In this document: in pieces, positions 9,204 to 19,346 of the stretch | Position numbering within the stretch: the first letter of the stretch is position 1 | How the letters are laid out: each line of letters begins with the position of its first letter | Origin: an uncultured Alphaproteobacteria bacterium | Lineage (GTDB): Bacteria > Pseudomonadota > Alphaproteobacteria > Rhizobiales > Ancalomicrobiaceae | Assembly: GCA_937864925.1 (NCBI GenBank) | Contig: CALMFH010000103.1 | Coordinates: 1-40,149, forward strand | Direction: 5' to 3' | DNA: 40,149 nucleotides | The notes under the pieces: generated by a model | Database searches by the model: none | Told to the model about the DNA's origin: nothing | Seen by the model: the letters and a program-made list of their open reading frames with translations, nothing else | Made by a program: the position numbers and the translations under genes

Positions 9204-10649
9204 TCAACGTTCATGGAGGGCTTCCCGTATCGTCTTCGCCACCGGCGAAAGAACGAATTCCAACAGAGTCCGGTGCCCGGTCTTGATCTCGACCTGGGCC
9301 GACATGCCGGGAACGATCCGGACACGCTGTCCGTCCACCGGCAACGTCGGATCGTCGATGGCGATGCGCGTCACGTAGACCAGTCCGCCCGAACGTCGTA
9401 CCGACTGGGCGCTGTCGCCCAGGGGCTGCGTACCGGCGCGGACCTGCTGCACGGATTCGGGGTCCTGTTCCGCGTCGGTCGAGACGTGTACGACTCGCCC
9501 CGCCAGAAGGCCGTAACGGGTGAATGGAAAGCTGTCGATCTTCACCTCGGCTTCCTGGCCGATGTGGACGAAGCCGGCGTCGCGATTCTCCACGATCGCT
9601 TCGATCGCCACGGCACCCGATACCGGAACGACCTTCAGGAGTTGTTGCCCGCTCTGGACGACACTCCCTTCGGTTCGGATCGTCAGTTCTTCGACCACAC
9701 CGTCGATCGGCGAGGCGACGGCGGTCAGATCCATTCGACGATTCGCCTTGGCGAGTTCGGCCTGAGCCTCCGTGTGCTCTCGGGTGGCGCGCTGCAATTC
9801 GGCGCGCCAATCGCGTTCGCTCTCCGCCAACACCCGCCGGCGGTCGGCCCACATGGCCTGAATAGCGGCGTCGGCGGTCTTCGCCTTCTCGAGCGCGATG
9901 TCGCGCTGACTGGCGAGATCGACCTCGGCCTGCAGGGCGTTCAGGTAGTCGATCCGGGAGCCGACGGCGCGATCGAGGCTGCTCTTGCGAATGGCGGCAC
10001 GCTCACGGACGATCGGCAGGGTCGCATCGATACGCGCGACATCGGCCTCCAGCGCGACCTTCTCGGCGCGCTTGGTCGCGATCTCCTGGTCCATCGATGC
10101 GATCTTGGCGTCACGGCTGGCGAGCATCGCCATCAGTTGTCCGATCGCAGATGCGCGCTGCGCTTCGGAGGCGTCGACGCCGTCGAAAATGCGACGGAGT
10201 TCCGCGTCGGCCGGTATCGATTTCGGGTCGGTGTGGTCGACCAGAAATGCGAGCCGCCGCAGGTCGAGGCTGGTGCGGCGGAAGAGATCTTCGAAATGAT
10301 CGTGGTCGGCGCGCGCCAGGCGGGGATCGAAGGTCACGAGGGTCTGGTTGGCGGTAACCCTGTCGCCGTTGGCGACGAGGACGCGCGCGACGATACCGGC
10401 GTCGGGCGCCTGGATCTGTCGGGTTCGTTCCACGGCGATCACCTTGCCCGGGGCGGTGGCGACGATGTCGATCCGACCATAGGCGGCCCAGGCGATCGCG
10501 GTGGCGAACACCAGGCAGACGACGATCGCCGTCAACCGCACGGTGGGAGAGCCGGGCGTCTCGACGATCTCCAGTGCCGCGGGCAGGAACGAAAGTTCGT
10601 CGCGTCGCCGCGAAGCGGAGCGGTTCGGACGGAGGATCCCGGGGATCAT
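9204..10649 (-). CDS. HlyD-family membrane fusion protein of a type I secretion system
   Basis: Periplasmic adaptor linking the inner-membrane ABC exporter to an outer-membrane channel. It has 481 residues from the ATG that overlaps the exporter stop (ATGA), with a G-rich ribosome site just upstream. A single transmembrane helix lies at about residues 38-58 after a short cytoplasmic tail. The lipoyl-type half motif AAYGRIDIVATAPGKV follows, then a long coiled-coil region rich in Ala, Arg and Glu (about 110-290), then the second lipoyl half and the beta-barrel part (PIDGVVEEL, GQEAEVKIDSFPFTRYG). No TolC homologue lies in the window, so the outer-membrane partner must be elsewhere. Confidence 0.93.
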   Translation of the reverse strand: MIPGILRPNRSASRRRDELSFLPAALEIVETPGSPTVRLTAIVVCLVFATAIAWAAYGRIDIVATAPGKVIAVERTRQIQAPDAGIVARVLVANGDRVTANQTLVTFDPRLARADHDHFEDLFRRTSLDLRRLAFLVDHTDPKSIPADAELRRIFDGVDASEAQRASAIGQLMAMLASRDAKIASMDQEIATKRAEKVALEADVARIDATLPIVRERAAIRKSSLDRAVGSRIDYLNALQAEVDLASQRDIALEKAKTADAAIQAMWADRRRVLAESERDWRAELQRATREHTEAQAELAKANRRMDLTAVASPIDGVVEELTIRTEGSVVQSGQQLLKVVPVSGAVAIEAIVENRDAGFVHIGQEAEVKIDSFPFTRYGLLAGRVVHVSTDAEQDPESVQQVRAGTQPLGDSAQSVRRSGGLVYVTRIAIDDPTLPVDGQRVRIVPGMSAQVEIKTGHRTLLEFVLSPVAKTIREALHER

Positions 10650-12871
10650 TGCGCCCCCCTGCCCGGTTCCGCCGAACCGGTACTCTGGATCTGCCACAGC
10701 CGCGCGTAGACACCGCCACCGGCGACGAGCGAGTCGTGGTCACCCTGCTCGACGATGCGCCCCTCGCGCAGCACGACGATCCGGTCGGCGTTGCGGACCG
10801 TCGACAGGCGGTGGGCGACGATCAGCACGGTGCGCCCCTTGGTGATCGCCGCCATGTTCTTCTGAATGGCGGCCTCGCTCTCGTAGTCGAGTGCGGCGGT
10901 CGCTTCATCGAAGATCAGGATGCGTGGCTGGGAGACGAGCGCGCGGGCGATGGCGATGCGCTGGCGCTGACCGCCGGACAGGGTCGCACCACGTTCGCCG
11001 ATCATGGTGTCGTAGCCCTGCGGCAGGGCGGAGACGAAGTCGTGGGCCCCGGCCAGACGCGCTGCGGCGACCACTCGATTCATGTCCATGGTCGGGTCCG
11101 AAACGGCGATGTTCTCCCGGACCGTCCGGTTGAACAGCACGCTCTCCTGCAGCACCACGCCGAGCTGGCGCCGGAGCCACGAGGGGTCGACCTGCTTGAC
11201 GTCGATGCCGTCGACCTGGATCCGCCCGGATTCCGGCACGTACAGGCGTTGAACGAGTTTCACCAGCGTCGACTTGCCCGAGCCAGAGGCGCCGACGATG
11301 CCGACCACCTCTCCCGCGGCGACATGGAGGTCGATGTCCGACAGGGTGGGGGCGGTGTCCAGACGATACCGGAACGTCACCTTCTCGAAGTCGATCGCGC
11401 CGCGGATCGCCGGGAGATTGGCCTGTCCGCCGGTCGCGGGTTCCGGTGCGGTGTTGAGGACGTCGCCGATCCGATCGATCGAAACGCGCGTCTGTTGGAA
11501 ATCCTGCCACATATGGGCGAGACGCAGGATCGGTTGGGACACTTGATTGGAGAGCATGTTGAAGGCGACCAGCTCGCCGATGGTCATCGAACCGGTGATC
11601 ACCTCGCGCGCTCCGAGGTAGAGCACGACGACGGTGACGACCTTGCCGACCGCCTGGATGGCCTGTTGGCTCCAAGTCGCCAGCGACACCACCGAGAAGC
11701 TGGCCGAGACGTAGGCCGCCAGTTGTTCTTCCCAACGTCGTTGCATCGCCGGCTCGAGCGCCATCGACTTGACGGTCTCCGCGCCGGAAACCGATTCCAC
11801 CAGAAACGACTGGTTCTCCGCTCCACGCCGGAACTTCTCATCGACCCGCGCGCGAATGGTCGGCGTCACCAGGAGGGAGATCACGCCATAGATCGGGACC
11901 GATGCGACCACGACCCAAGCGAGAAGAGAAGAATAGAGAAACAGAACGCCGATGAAGATCAGGGAGAAGAGTACGTCGAGGACAAGTGTCAGGGCCGAGG
12001 AGGTGAGGAACTGACGGATCGTCTCCAGTTCCCGGATGCGCGCGACCGTGTCACCGACCCGCCGAGAGGCGAAATAGGCCATCGGCAGCGAAAAGAGGTG
12101 CTTGAACACCCGCGCCCCGAGTTCGACGTCGATCCGATTGGTCGTGTGGGCGAAAAGCCAGGTTCGAATGCCGGTGAGAAGGACCTCGAACATCGACATC
12201 GCCGCCAGACCGATCGCCAGAACGGCCAACGTCGACAGGCCGCGATGCACCAGAACCTTGTCGACCACGACCTGGAAAAAGAGCGGCGTCAGCAGAGCGA
12301 AGATCTGAAGGAACAACGAACCGAACAGGACTTCGAACAACGGCTGCCGATACTTCCGAACCGCCGCGACGAACCAGCCGACACCGAATCGGCCGGAGAT
12401 GTCCGTACTCGCGAAGCGCTTGGCCACGAGCAGCAGGCGGCCCGTCCACTCGGCTTCGAAGCGGCTCTGTTCCCAGATCTCGGGAGCCGGTCGAGTCGGG
12501 TCCTGAACCAGCATCTTGTCCGGCGCCGGGCGACCGACGACGACCCAGCGCCCATCGCGCAGAAGCGCGATCACCGGCATCGGCAGGGTGGCCAATCTGC
12601 GCGCATCGGCGGTCGTGAAGCGGGCGCGAACCGAAAGATCCCGCGCCGACCGAAGGATGTCGCGCTCGCTCAGGACGGCTCGATTTCCGGCCGCATGGCG
12701 CAACTGCTGGATCTCGGCCGGAATTCCGAGGAGCCGCACCACGAACACGAAAGCCGGTCCGACATCCGACTGGACGTCGGTCCCGTGCAACGTCTCGGTG
12801 GTAGGCTTTCCGTCGTTCGATCGCGGCGGCGTGGGCACCGGAGCCGTCATCGTCCGGACGACCTCGAACAC
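10646..12871 (-). CDS. Type I secretion ABC exporter with degenerate C39-like domain
   Basis: A 741-residue HlyB-type exporter. The N-terminal ~150 residues resemble a C39 peptidase domain, but no Cys is present where the nucleophile should be (DVGPAFVFVVRLLGIPA). It is therefore a C39-like docking domain, as in RTX exporters, rather than a leader peptidase. A six-helix ABC membrane domain follows (about 170-450). The ATPase domain has Walker A GASGSGKST, signature LSGGQRQRIAIARAL and Walker B ILIFDEATAALD. I take the GTG start because GGAGA lies about 7 nt before it; an ATG seven codons in is the alternative. It is the first gene of the operon with the HlyD protein, glycosyltransferases and methyltransferases. 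Confidence 0.94.
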   Translation of the reverse strand: MFEVVRTMTAPVPTPPRSNDGKPTTETLHGTDVQSDVGPAFVFVVRLLGIPAEIQQLRHAAGNRAVLSERDILRSARDLSVRARFTTADARRLATLPMPVIALLRDGRWVVVGRPAPDKMLVQDPTRPAPEIWEQSRFEAEWTGRLLLVAKRFASTDISGRFGVGWFVAAVRKYRQPLFEVLFGSLFLQIFALLTPLFFQVVVDKVLVHRGLSTLAVLAIGLAAMSMFEVLLTGIRTWLFAHTTNRIDVELGARVFKHLFSLPMAYFASRRVGDTVARIRELETIRQFLTSSALTLVLDVLFSLIFIGVLFLYSSLLAWVVVASVPIYGVISLLVTPTIRARVDEKFRRGAENQSFLVESVSGAETVKSMALEPAMQRRWEEQLAAYVSASFSVVSLATWSQQAIQAVGKVVTVVVLYLGAREVITGSMTIGELVAFNMLSNQVSQPILRLAHMWQDFQQTRVSIDRIGDVLNTAPEPATGGQANLPAIRGAIDFEKVTFRYRLDTAPTLSDIDLHVAAGEVVGIVGASGSGKSTLVKLVQRLYVPESGRIQVDGIDVKQVDPSWLRRQLGVVLQESVLFNRTVRENIAVSDPTMDMNRVVAAARLAGAHDFVSALPQGYDTMIGERGATLSGGQRQRIAIARALVSQPRILIFDEATAALDYESEAAIQKNMAAITKGRTVLIVAHRLSTVRNADRIVVLREGRIVEQGDHDSLVAGGGVYARLWQIQSTGSAEPGRGAQ

Positions 12872-14067
12872 GCGTATTCTCCGCAGACTCGATGTTCGGA
12901 CAGACGATGCCGAGCTTCAACCATTCGACCGCGCCCGCAATTCGATGGCACGACACCCGAACGACGTCTCCGTCGAGAGGATGCGGACATCTCGGAAGTG
13001 CGCCCCGCACGGACCGTTCGAGGTCGGGCGGAGCCGACGGGGCCAAGAACCGAATGACATCTCATATTCATCGTCACAAAGCCGAAATGCAATTTCTCGA
13101 TTAGTCACACACGCGATTCCGAACGTCAAGTTCGGTGCCGAGAATACGCCGAATATCGTAAGGAGATCACAGAAGGACGACGACCCGAAGGGATTGGTTC
13201 CCTGCCCGGAACGATGTCGTGATCGTACGCCGAAAAGTGGCGTGGCCGAGAAGAAAAAAAGGGGGGAGAGGCCGGCGGCTCGCCGGAATGGCGGGCGGCA
13301 TGGCGAACCGCCCGACCGGGAAACCTTCGACGAGCGACACGTCCTCGCGCCCGCAGGCCGTCGGCGGTGCGCACGCCGGATCGGCACTCGACCCTCCGCC
13401 GTCACCCGACGCGCGCCGAAGGCGGATGGAGCCGGTGCCGACGGGGGGCGAGGCGGCGGTCGTCGAGATGCTCACGGACAGGACTGCTCCGACCCGACAT
13501 CGGGCGAACCAGGGTCGCGTGCCGAAGACCTCGTCGTCCCGTCGCGCGAACCGCGACCCATGGATCTTCGACCGTCACCCATCTGCCGCCATCGGCGTGC
13601 CCCGACGGCAGACCGTCGGCTTCACCGGATGACGGGACACGTCCACCGGACGATCCGAAATGGCCGCATTCGGTGCTTCTGATCGAAGCAGTGACGCAGT
13701 CGTGCACACGTCTCGGATGGTCGCTGCAGCGGATCCGCAGCAGTGGGCGACGGACCGCTCGTCGATCCGCCAGTCGTAGCGGTCGACGCCATCTCGAACG
13801 CGGCCTCGATCGACGTCGCCACATCGCGGGGATCCTCCCGTGACAATGTACCAGCTTGCCGATCCGCCCCGTAGCGAGCAGAATCTGCTCGAAAATCACT
13901 TCGGACGGATGGAAATCCGAGGTGGGAGCGGAGCCGGTGCTTCGCAACGTACCGAAGACGTGGAGAGGCGAGCCGCCGCGCGTGCGGCGTGGTGGCCGCG
14001 GATTTCACGGGAACCGCCCGGACGAAGCGATACCAGGGATCGTGTCTTTTCGACCGAGGGCGCGGCC
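12872..14067. other. 1.2-kb non-coding divergent region between exporter operon and cargo genes
   Basis: I see no gene with convincing coding character here. The span separates divergent transcription units, so promoters for both must lie in it. The least GC-rich part is about 13,060-13,170, including a small inverted repeat CCGAAC/GTTCGG at 13,119-13,135. A homopolymer stretch (A7 then G6) lies near 13,254-13,266. A near-palindrome centred on GCGGATCCGC lies near 13,733. No sigma factor consensus stands out. Confidence 0.5.
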
Positions 14068-16494
14068 ATGACCACCACGATGATGAACTACTTCTTCGTC
14101 CTCGGCGGGGAGTACCAAGACTCCCAGCATCCGGACCATCAGCTGAAATTGTTCGACATAATGCCCGGCGACCAGGTCACGATCAGCTGGTGGCTGTCCC
14201 AGTCCGTCTCCACGGATGTACAGACCTATCCCTATGGCGACGAGAACGGCTGGCTCAATTTCACCGTGACGACCGTCCCCGGTCAGCATCCGTCGTTGTC
14301 CGGCGACCTCGCCGGCATGTACGGCGCCAACTGGGTGAGCACGGGAAATTCGAACGACGTCCTATCGACGCTGGGACACTATCTCGGCACGACGACCTTT
14401 CAGAACGACTACATCTACTCGACACAAGTCGTGTCCGGCACGAGCTATCCCGCGCAGGGTGCCTGGGCGCCGGGGGATGGTCTCTATCTGAATATCTGGA
14501 ATGACCTCATGACCGAGGGGTCGAGCAACAATCTGCCCGATCTCCTCACCATCCAGGTCACGCTGACCAACGACGCGCGTTCGGCGACGAAGGTGCTTCC
14601 CAGTCAGTTCACGTCGGAGCAGAGGGCCAAGTTCGTGGCCGCCGCGGACGCCTTGAAGTCTTTGGCGAACATGTGCAACACCGCGGCGATCGGCACCGAT
14701 CCGACCAACCTGGAGGCTCGACTCGCCGGGACGATCGCCTCGAAGCTCGCCAGCTCGATCGATCCGCAGGTCGGCGCGGTCAATGCGTTCACGCAGACGG
14801 CCCTGAAAGCGGTCGACACGATCATCAAGGAGACGACAGGCCTCAACAATCCCGCCGGACTGACACTGAAGATCGCGGGAGCGATCGACGGTCTGTCGGC
14901 GGCCGCGTTGAAGGCGCTCGCCAGAGATCCCGCCGACGGCAATTACACCTCGGTCTTCCAGGCGCCCGATTGGCCGTTCGGCACGCTTCCCGGGCTCACG
15001 ACGGCGGAACAGAGCCTCCTCGTCGATTCGTGGAGCCTGATGAAGAACACGCTGAACATGCTGGCGGCCTGTGAGCGATATCAGGGCGCCGCGGTCGCAG
15101 GAGACGCCGTCGCCCTCGCGCTGCAGCGAGACGCCTTCGACGCGGCGCTCATCGCCTACGAATCGATGCGCCTGACGGTCGCCGCCGACGTCGACGCCGC
15201 CCGGCCCGATCTGGCGACCGCGACCGCCGGGGTCGATCTCGGAGCCGACACGAGCTATTCCGAACTCGTCACCTATCTTTCGGGGCTGACCGATCCGGCG
15301 ACGCAATCGACGTTCTTCGCGGACTTCATCGCCGCCATCGCGACCGATGCGTCCTATCTTTCCTATTACATCGGCGACGACGTGACCCAGGCCGTCACTG
15401 CGCTCATCGGGGCAACCGCGCCGACCCAGAGCGGCATGGCCGACGCGGCATTGGATGCGGCGGCGACCGAGTTGGCGTCGAGTATGCGGACCGCATTCGG
15501 CGACTTCGGCGGCTACGGCGTTTCCGACATTCTTCTCCGGAACGTCCCCGGCGTCACATATCTCTGGACGATGGACGGCACCACGGTGGCGAATGGCGCG
15601 ACGACGAGTGTGCAGGTCGAGACGAACTGGCAGATCGCCGGTGTCGGCGACTTCGACGGCGACGGTAGATCGGACCTCTTGTGGGTCCACGACGATCCGG
15701 CCGACCCTGCCGATCCCCTGAACGGCGTCTCCTACGCCTCGATCCAGAACGGCGCCGTCGCCACCTCGGCCTCCGGAGTGGTGCAGCAGCTCTCGACCAC
15801 CTGGCAACTCGTCGGGGTCGGCGACCTCACCGGCGACGGCAAGGCCGACGTACTCTATCGCGGCACCGCGACCGGCCTGACGTATCTCGATGCCATGAAC
15901 GGCGCCGCGATCGACTGGTCGGCGAGCGGTTTCACCTCGGCCCAGGTGACCGACGCCGCATGGAGCGTGGCCGCGGTCGCCGACTTCGGTGGCGACGGCA
16001 AGGCCGACATCCTGTGGCGCTACCACGATGCCGCCGATGCCGCCGATCCGCTGAACGGCACCCTCTACGAGTGGACGATGAACGGGACGTCGGTCGCGGC
16101 GGCGGGTCTCCTGTCGCAACAGGCGAGCGACAACTGGCAGGTGGAGGGCACCGGCGACTTCGATGGTGACGGCAACGCCGACATTCTGTTCCGATACGAG
16201 AATTCGGCGAACGCCGCCGACGTTCTGAACGGCGTGACCTACATCGACTTCATGAACGGGACCACCGTGTTGTCGTCGAGCGCACCGACGCAGTGGCAGG
16301 TCGACCTCTCGTGGGCCGTCGCCTCGATCGGCGATTACAATGGCGACGGGATGAGCGACATCCTGTGGCAACAGACGTCCACGGGGACCACCTACATCTG
16401 GCAGATGAACGGGGCGAACATCGGTTCGGGCGCCTTCACCTCGCAACAGGCGGGAACCGGATGGACGGTGCAGAACGGTGTGCTGATCGGGTAG
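14068..16494 (+). CDS. FG-GAP repeat protein, probable type I secretion cargo 1
   Basis: An 808-residue protein without a signal peptide. Residues 1 to about 480 are an unrecognised region beginning MTTTMMNYFFVLGGEYQDS; its second half is Ala-rich and probably helical. Residues ~482-808 hold six FG-GAP/VCBS-type repeats, each with a Ca-loop-like motif such as DFDGDGRSDLLW, DLTGDGKADVLY or DYNGDGMSDILW; the first copy (GYGVSDILLRN) is degenerate. The C-terminus WTVQNGVLIG is shared with the two following genes. The ATG is the first in-frame one at the conserved start; the ribosome site is modest. No classical GGxGxDxUx RTX repeat was found. Export by the divergent transporter is inferred. Confidence 0.78.
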   Translation: MTTTMMNYFFVLGGEYQDSQHPDHQLKLFDIMPGDQVTISWWLSQSVSTDVQTYPYGDENGWLNFTVTTVPGQHPSLSGDLAGMYGANWVSTGNSNDVLSTLGHYLGTTTFQNDYIYSTQVVSGTSYPAQGAWAPGDGLYLNIWNDLMTEGSSNNLPDLLTIQVTLTNDARSATKVLPSQFTSEQRAKFVAAADALKSLANMCNTAAIGTDPTNLEARLAGTIASKLASSIDPQVGAVNAFTQTALKAVDTIIKETTGLNNPAGLTLKIAGAIDGLSAAALKALARDPADGNYTSVFQAPDWPFGTLPGLTTAEQSLLVDSWSLMKNTLNMLAACERYQGAAVAGDAVALALQRDAFDAALIAYESMRLTVAADVDAARPDLATATAGVDLGADTSYSELVTYLSGLTDPATQSTFFADFIAAIATDASYLSYYIGDDVTQAVTALIGATAPTQSGMADAALDAAATELASSMRTAFGDFGGYGVSDILLRNVPGVTYLWTMDGTTVANGATTSVQVETNWQIAGVGDFDGDGRSDLLWVHDDPADPADPLNGVSYASIQNGAVATSASGVVQQLSTTWQLVGVGDLTGDGKADVLYRGTATGLTYLDAMNGAAIDWSASGFTSAQVTDAAWSVAAVADFGGDGKADILWRYHDAADAADPLNGTLYEWTMNGTSVAAAGLLSQQASDNWQVEGTGDFDGDGNADILFRYENSANAADVLNGVTYIDFMNGTTVLSSSAPTQWQVDLSWAVASIGDYNGDGMSDILWQQTSTGTTYIWQMNGANIGSGAFTSQQAGTGWTVQNGVLIG

Positions 16495-16756
16495 AGAGTG
16501 GATGAGCCGGACGACGGACGTGAGGTGCGGCCCGTTTCTTCCACGATCCGAAGCCGGAACTTTCCGGTACAGGATCGGGCGGGAATTCCGGGGAGCCCAT
16601 CACGAGCCACCTCGAACCTGACCGAGGGACGGTGTTCCGGACAACGCTCGGGCTCCGCCCCCGGGATGTCGCCGCTCAACGAGCGGTCGCATCTTCCCCT
16701 TGAGCGGAAACAGCCCGTCATGGTAGGTTCCGCCGTTGCGATCGGGAGGGGAAGAT

Positions 16757-19285
16757 ATGGCTTATTACTATTGGGGACAGATTTCGAATTTCGTCTATAC
16801 GAGCAGCGGATCCATCGATGACGCGCTGTGGTCGAGAGGTAACGCCGCCGGCGGGACCTTCCCGCTCTGGACCTGGACGGAGACGGCTGCATCGACCTAC
16901 CAGAGCGGTGCCTCTCTAACCTACAATATCTATCTGACCGGGCAGAATTTCGTGCTCGACAGCGAACCCGCGGTCCTCGTGGCCTCGGTCGACCTCGTCA
17001 GTCCTTTCAGCAAGCAAGGAAATCTTTCCAGTGTGATGTCGTTCAACCGCGTCAACGGTATCGTGAACGGCGGCGTCTTGTGGACGGAATGGGATTCGGT
17101 CGCCGGCGCCATCGACATCGCGTACCGACCCTTCACCTTCGGTTCGTCGGCCACCATCGTCCCGCCGGCCACGTCGGGAATCGCTCTGACCGGCTCCAAG
17201 GTCACGATCTCCTCCGACATCACCGGTCTCGCCGAGTGGAGTACCAATTGGACCTCGACCAATTTCGTCTTCGGCTACATGACCGCGACATCGACCCCTT
17301 CGGGCACGGTGCGAAACGTCTATTTCCAGGCATTCGACACGTCCGGTAACGCGACGTCACCGCTCGTCGAAGTGGCGTCCAACGTCGCCGCGTCGACGGT
17401 GTGGAACGTCAGCTATACGAACTCGACCTGGTATTACGAGTACACGAAGGTCGACGGCACCAATACCGGTCTGTGGCGACGCACTTTCGACTCGACGACC
17501 GGTGCGCTCGGCCCCGAGACGGAATTGCAGGCGCAGACGAGCTTCACCAAGTTTTTCGGCTACTCCTACATTTCACAGCTCGACGGCTCGAAGCTGTATG
17601 CCTTCGAAGGCATGTCGAACGGTTCGCATGTGCTGGAGATCAGTCGGGTCTCCGCCGGCGGGACGCCGCTCGGCGTGACGGCGACCTACACGCTCCCCGG
17701 GACGTCGGGAGTGCAGTGGCGCATGATCGGCAACGTCTGGGATTCGTCGAACGGGAGCACCGATCTCAACGCACTCACCTATCTCGTGAACGGTCAGATC
17801 CATCTCGTCATTCTCGACTCGACGGGAGCCCAGGTCGGGAGCGACTTCGTTCTGCCGACCGGCGGCGACGTCTTCGGTCTCGGCAAGATGCGTATGACCG
17901 GGACACGACTTCAGATTCCCTATTCGATCAGCGACCCGAACGGTGGTTACGACGAGAAGTCGCTGATCTACGACTTCGCCGGCGGGCCGGTCGTGACGAC
18001 CATATTCGGAACGAGCCAGTGGGCCGGAACCTCGTTCGACGACATCTTCACCGATGCGCCGGGTGCACACTTGGTTGCCGGTGGATCCGGTAACGACACG
18101 TTCGCCACCGCGTTCACCTCGAACCTCGTCCACGTGTCGACGACGGCGCAGGGCGACGTAGAGGTGATCACACCGTACGGCACCACGTTCCTCGAAGATT
18201 TCGAAAAGATCGAGTTGCTGAACGGAACGATCGGCATCTCGGGTACCCAACTCACACCGGCGCTGAACCCCGGCCTCGGCCTGCGCGCGACCAATCCGTA
18301 CGACTTCAATGGCGACGGGATGTCGGACGCGCTGTTGCGCAATGGCACCGGCGTGACCTACCTCTGGACGATGAACGGGGCGACGGTCTCCAACGGTGCG
18401 ACGACGTCCGTCCAAGTCGGAAACGAATGGCAGATCAAGGGTGTCGGCGATTTCGACGGAAACGGGACCTCCGACCTCCTGTGGCTCTACGAGAACGCCG
18501 CCAACCCCGCCGACGGGCTCAACGGCGTCAGTTACATATCCTTCCAGAACGGAGCGACCGCGACCGACGGCGGTGTGGTGCAGCAGCTTTCCGGTTGGTC
18601 GATCGCCGGCATCGGTGACTTCGACGGCGACGGCAAGTCGGACGTACTCTACCGGTCCGACACGACCGGGCAGACCTACATCGACTTCATGCAATCCAAT
18701 CAGATCGACTGGAACATCTCGGGTTTCACCTCGGACGTGGTTTCGGACAGCAATTGGACGGTGGCGGCGGTCGCCGATTTCAACGGCGACGGCGATGCCG
18801 ACGTTCTCTGGCGCTACGCCAATGCAGCCGATGCCGCCGATCCGCTCAACGGTACGCTCTACGAGTGGCAGATGAACGGGAAGTTGGCGATTTCCTCCGG
18901 TCTTCTGTCGCAGCAGGCGAGCGGGGCCTGGCAGGTGGCGGGCACGGGCGACTTCAACGGCGACGGCAGGGCCGATCTGCTGTTCCGCTACCACGACGCG
19001 TCGAATGCCGCCGATCCGCTCAACGGGGTCAGCTACATCGATTTCATGGACGGGACGACGGTGGTTTCGGGTGCGACGACCGGCTGGCAGGTCGACGAGA
19101 GCTGGCAGGTCGCCTCGATCGGCGACTACGACGGCAACGGGAAGGCCGACATCCTGTGGCAGAAGGCGTCGACCGGTGACACCTTCCTGTGGACCATGAA
19201 CGGATCGAGCGTGACGTCCGGGGCCTTCACCAGTGCTCAGGCCGGAAGTGGCTGGACGGTGCAGAACGGCGTCCTCGTCGGGTGA
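16757..19285 (+). CDS. FG-GAP repeat protein with RTX-like remnant, probable type I secretion cargo 2
   Basis: 842 residues starting at an ATG behind a strong GGGAGGGG ribosome site. No signal peptide is seen. Residues 1 to about 415 are an aromatic- and Ser/Thr-rich beta region of unknown family (MAYYYWGQISNF). About residue 442 there is one RTX-like motif, GGSGNDTF, within a short hemolysin-type stretch. Residues ~516-842 hold six FG-GAP repeats (DFNGDGMSD, DFDGNGTSD, DFDGDGKSD, DFNGDGDAD, DFNGDGRAD, DYDGNGKAD). The last ~590 nt of the gene and its 3' flank are nearly identical to the next gene. The C-terminus WTVQNGVLVG is probably part of the export signal. Confidence 0.8.
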   Translation: MAYYYWGQISNFVYTSSGSIDDALWSRGNAAGGTFPLWTWTETAASTYQSGASLTYNIYLTGQNFVLDSEPAVLVASVDLVSPFSKQGNLSSVMSFNRVNGIVNGGVLWTEWDSVAGAIDIAYRPFTFGSSATIVPPATSGIALTGSKVTISSDITGLAEWSTNWTSTNFVFGYMTATSTPSGTVRNVYFQAFDTSGNATSPLVEVASNVAASTVWNVSYTNSTWYYEYTKVDGTNTGLWRRTFDSTTGALGPETELQAQTSFTKFFGYSYISQLDGSKLYAFEGMSNGSHVLEISRVSAGGTPLGVTATYTLPGTSGVQWRMIGNVWDSSNGSTDLNALTYLVNGQIHLVILDSTGAQVGSDFVLPTGGDVFGLGKMRMTGTRLQIPYSISDPNGGYDEKSLIYDFAGGPVVTTIFGTSQWAGTSFDDIFTDAPGAHLVAGGSGNDTFATAFTSNLVHVSTTAQGDVEVITPYGTTFLEDFEKIELLNGTIGISGTQLTPALNPGLGLRATNPYDFNGDGMSDALLRNGTGVTYLWTMNGATVSNGATTSVQVGNEWQIKGVGDFDGNGTSDLLWLYENAANPADGLNGVSYISFQNGATATDGGVVQQLSGWSIAGIGDFDGDGKSDVLYRSDTTGQTYIDFMQSNQIDWNISGFTSDVVSDSNWTVAAVADFNGDGDADVLWRYANAADAADPLNGTLYEWQMNGKLAISSGLLSQQASGAWQVAGTGDFNGDGRADLLFRYHDASNAADPLNGVSYIDFMDGTTVVSGATTGWQVDESWQVASIGDYDGNGKADILWQKASTGDTFLWTMNGSSVTSGAFTSAQAGSGWTVQNGVLVG

Positions 19286-19346
19286 ACCGAAGAGGACGAG
19301 CGAGCCTGCCGGTCGCGCAGATGTCGACCGGTTCGTGATCGGCTCG
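18755..19346 (+). repeat. Long direct repeat, copy 1 (3' end of cargo gene 2 and its flank)
   Basis: This stretch aligns with 21076-21671 at a constant offset of 2321 nt up to the stop codon. From 19055 to 19276 (222 nt) I find no difference at all, including at third codon positions. Similarity continues about 60 nt past the stop, with one 4-nt (CGAG) length difference. This suggests recent duplication or gene conversion. Confidence 0.92.

Noticed and set aside
10574-13057. Long plus-strand open frame of about 827 codons opposite the ABC exporter.
   Set aside because: The translated sequence is a charged, repetitive shadow with no domain, while the minus strand encodes a complete ABC exporter.
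13253-13266. A7-G6 homopolymer as a phase-variation switch within a gene.
   Set aside because: No gene spans it; kept only as a minor remark in the non-coding region.
14362-16446. Long minus-strand open frame opposite cargo gene 1, with similar ones opposite cargo genes 2 and 3.
   Set aside because: They mirror the FG-GAP repeats and have no start signal or domain of their own.
16554-16567. CCGGAA-CT-TTCCGG palindrome after cargo gene 1, resembling a sequence near 21824.
   Set aside because: Too short and too common in this base composition to call an operator or terminator.
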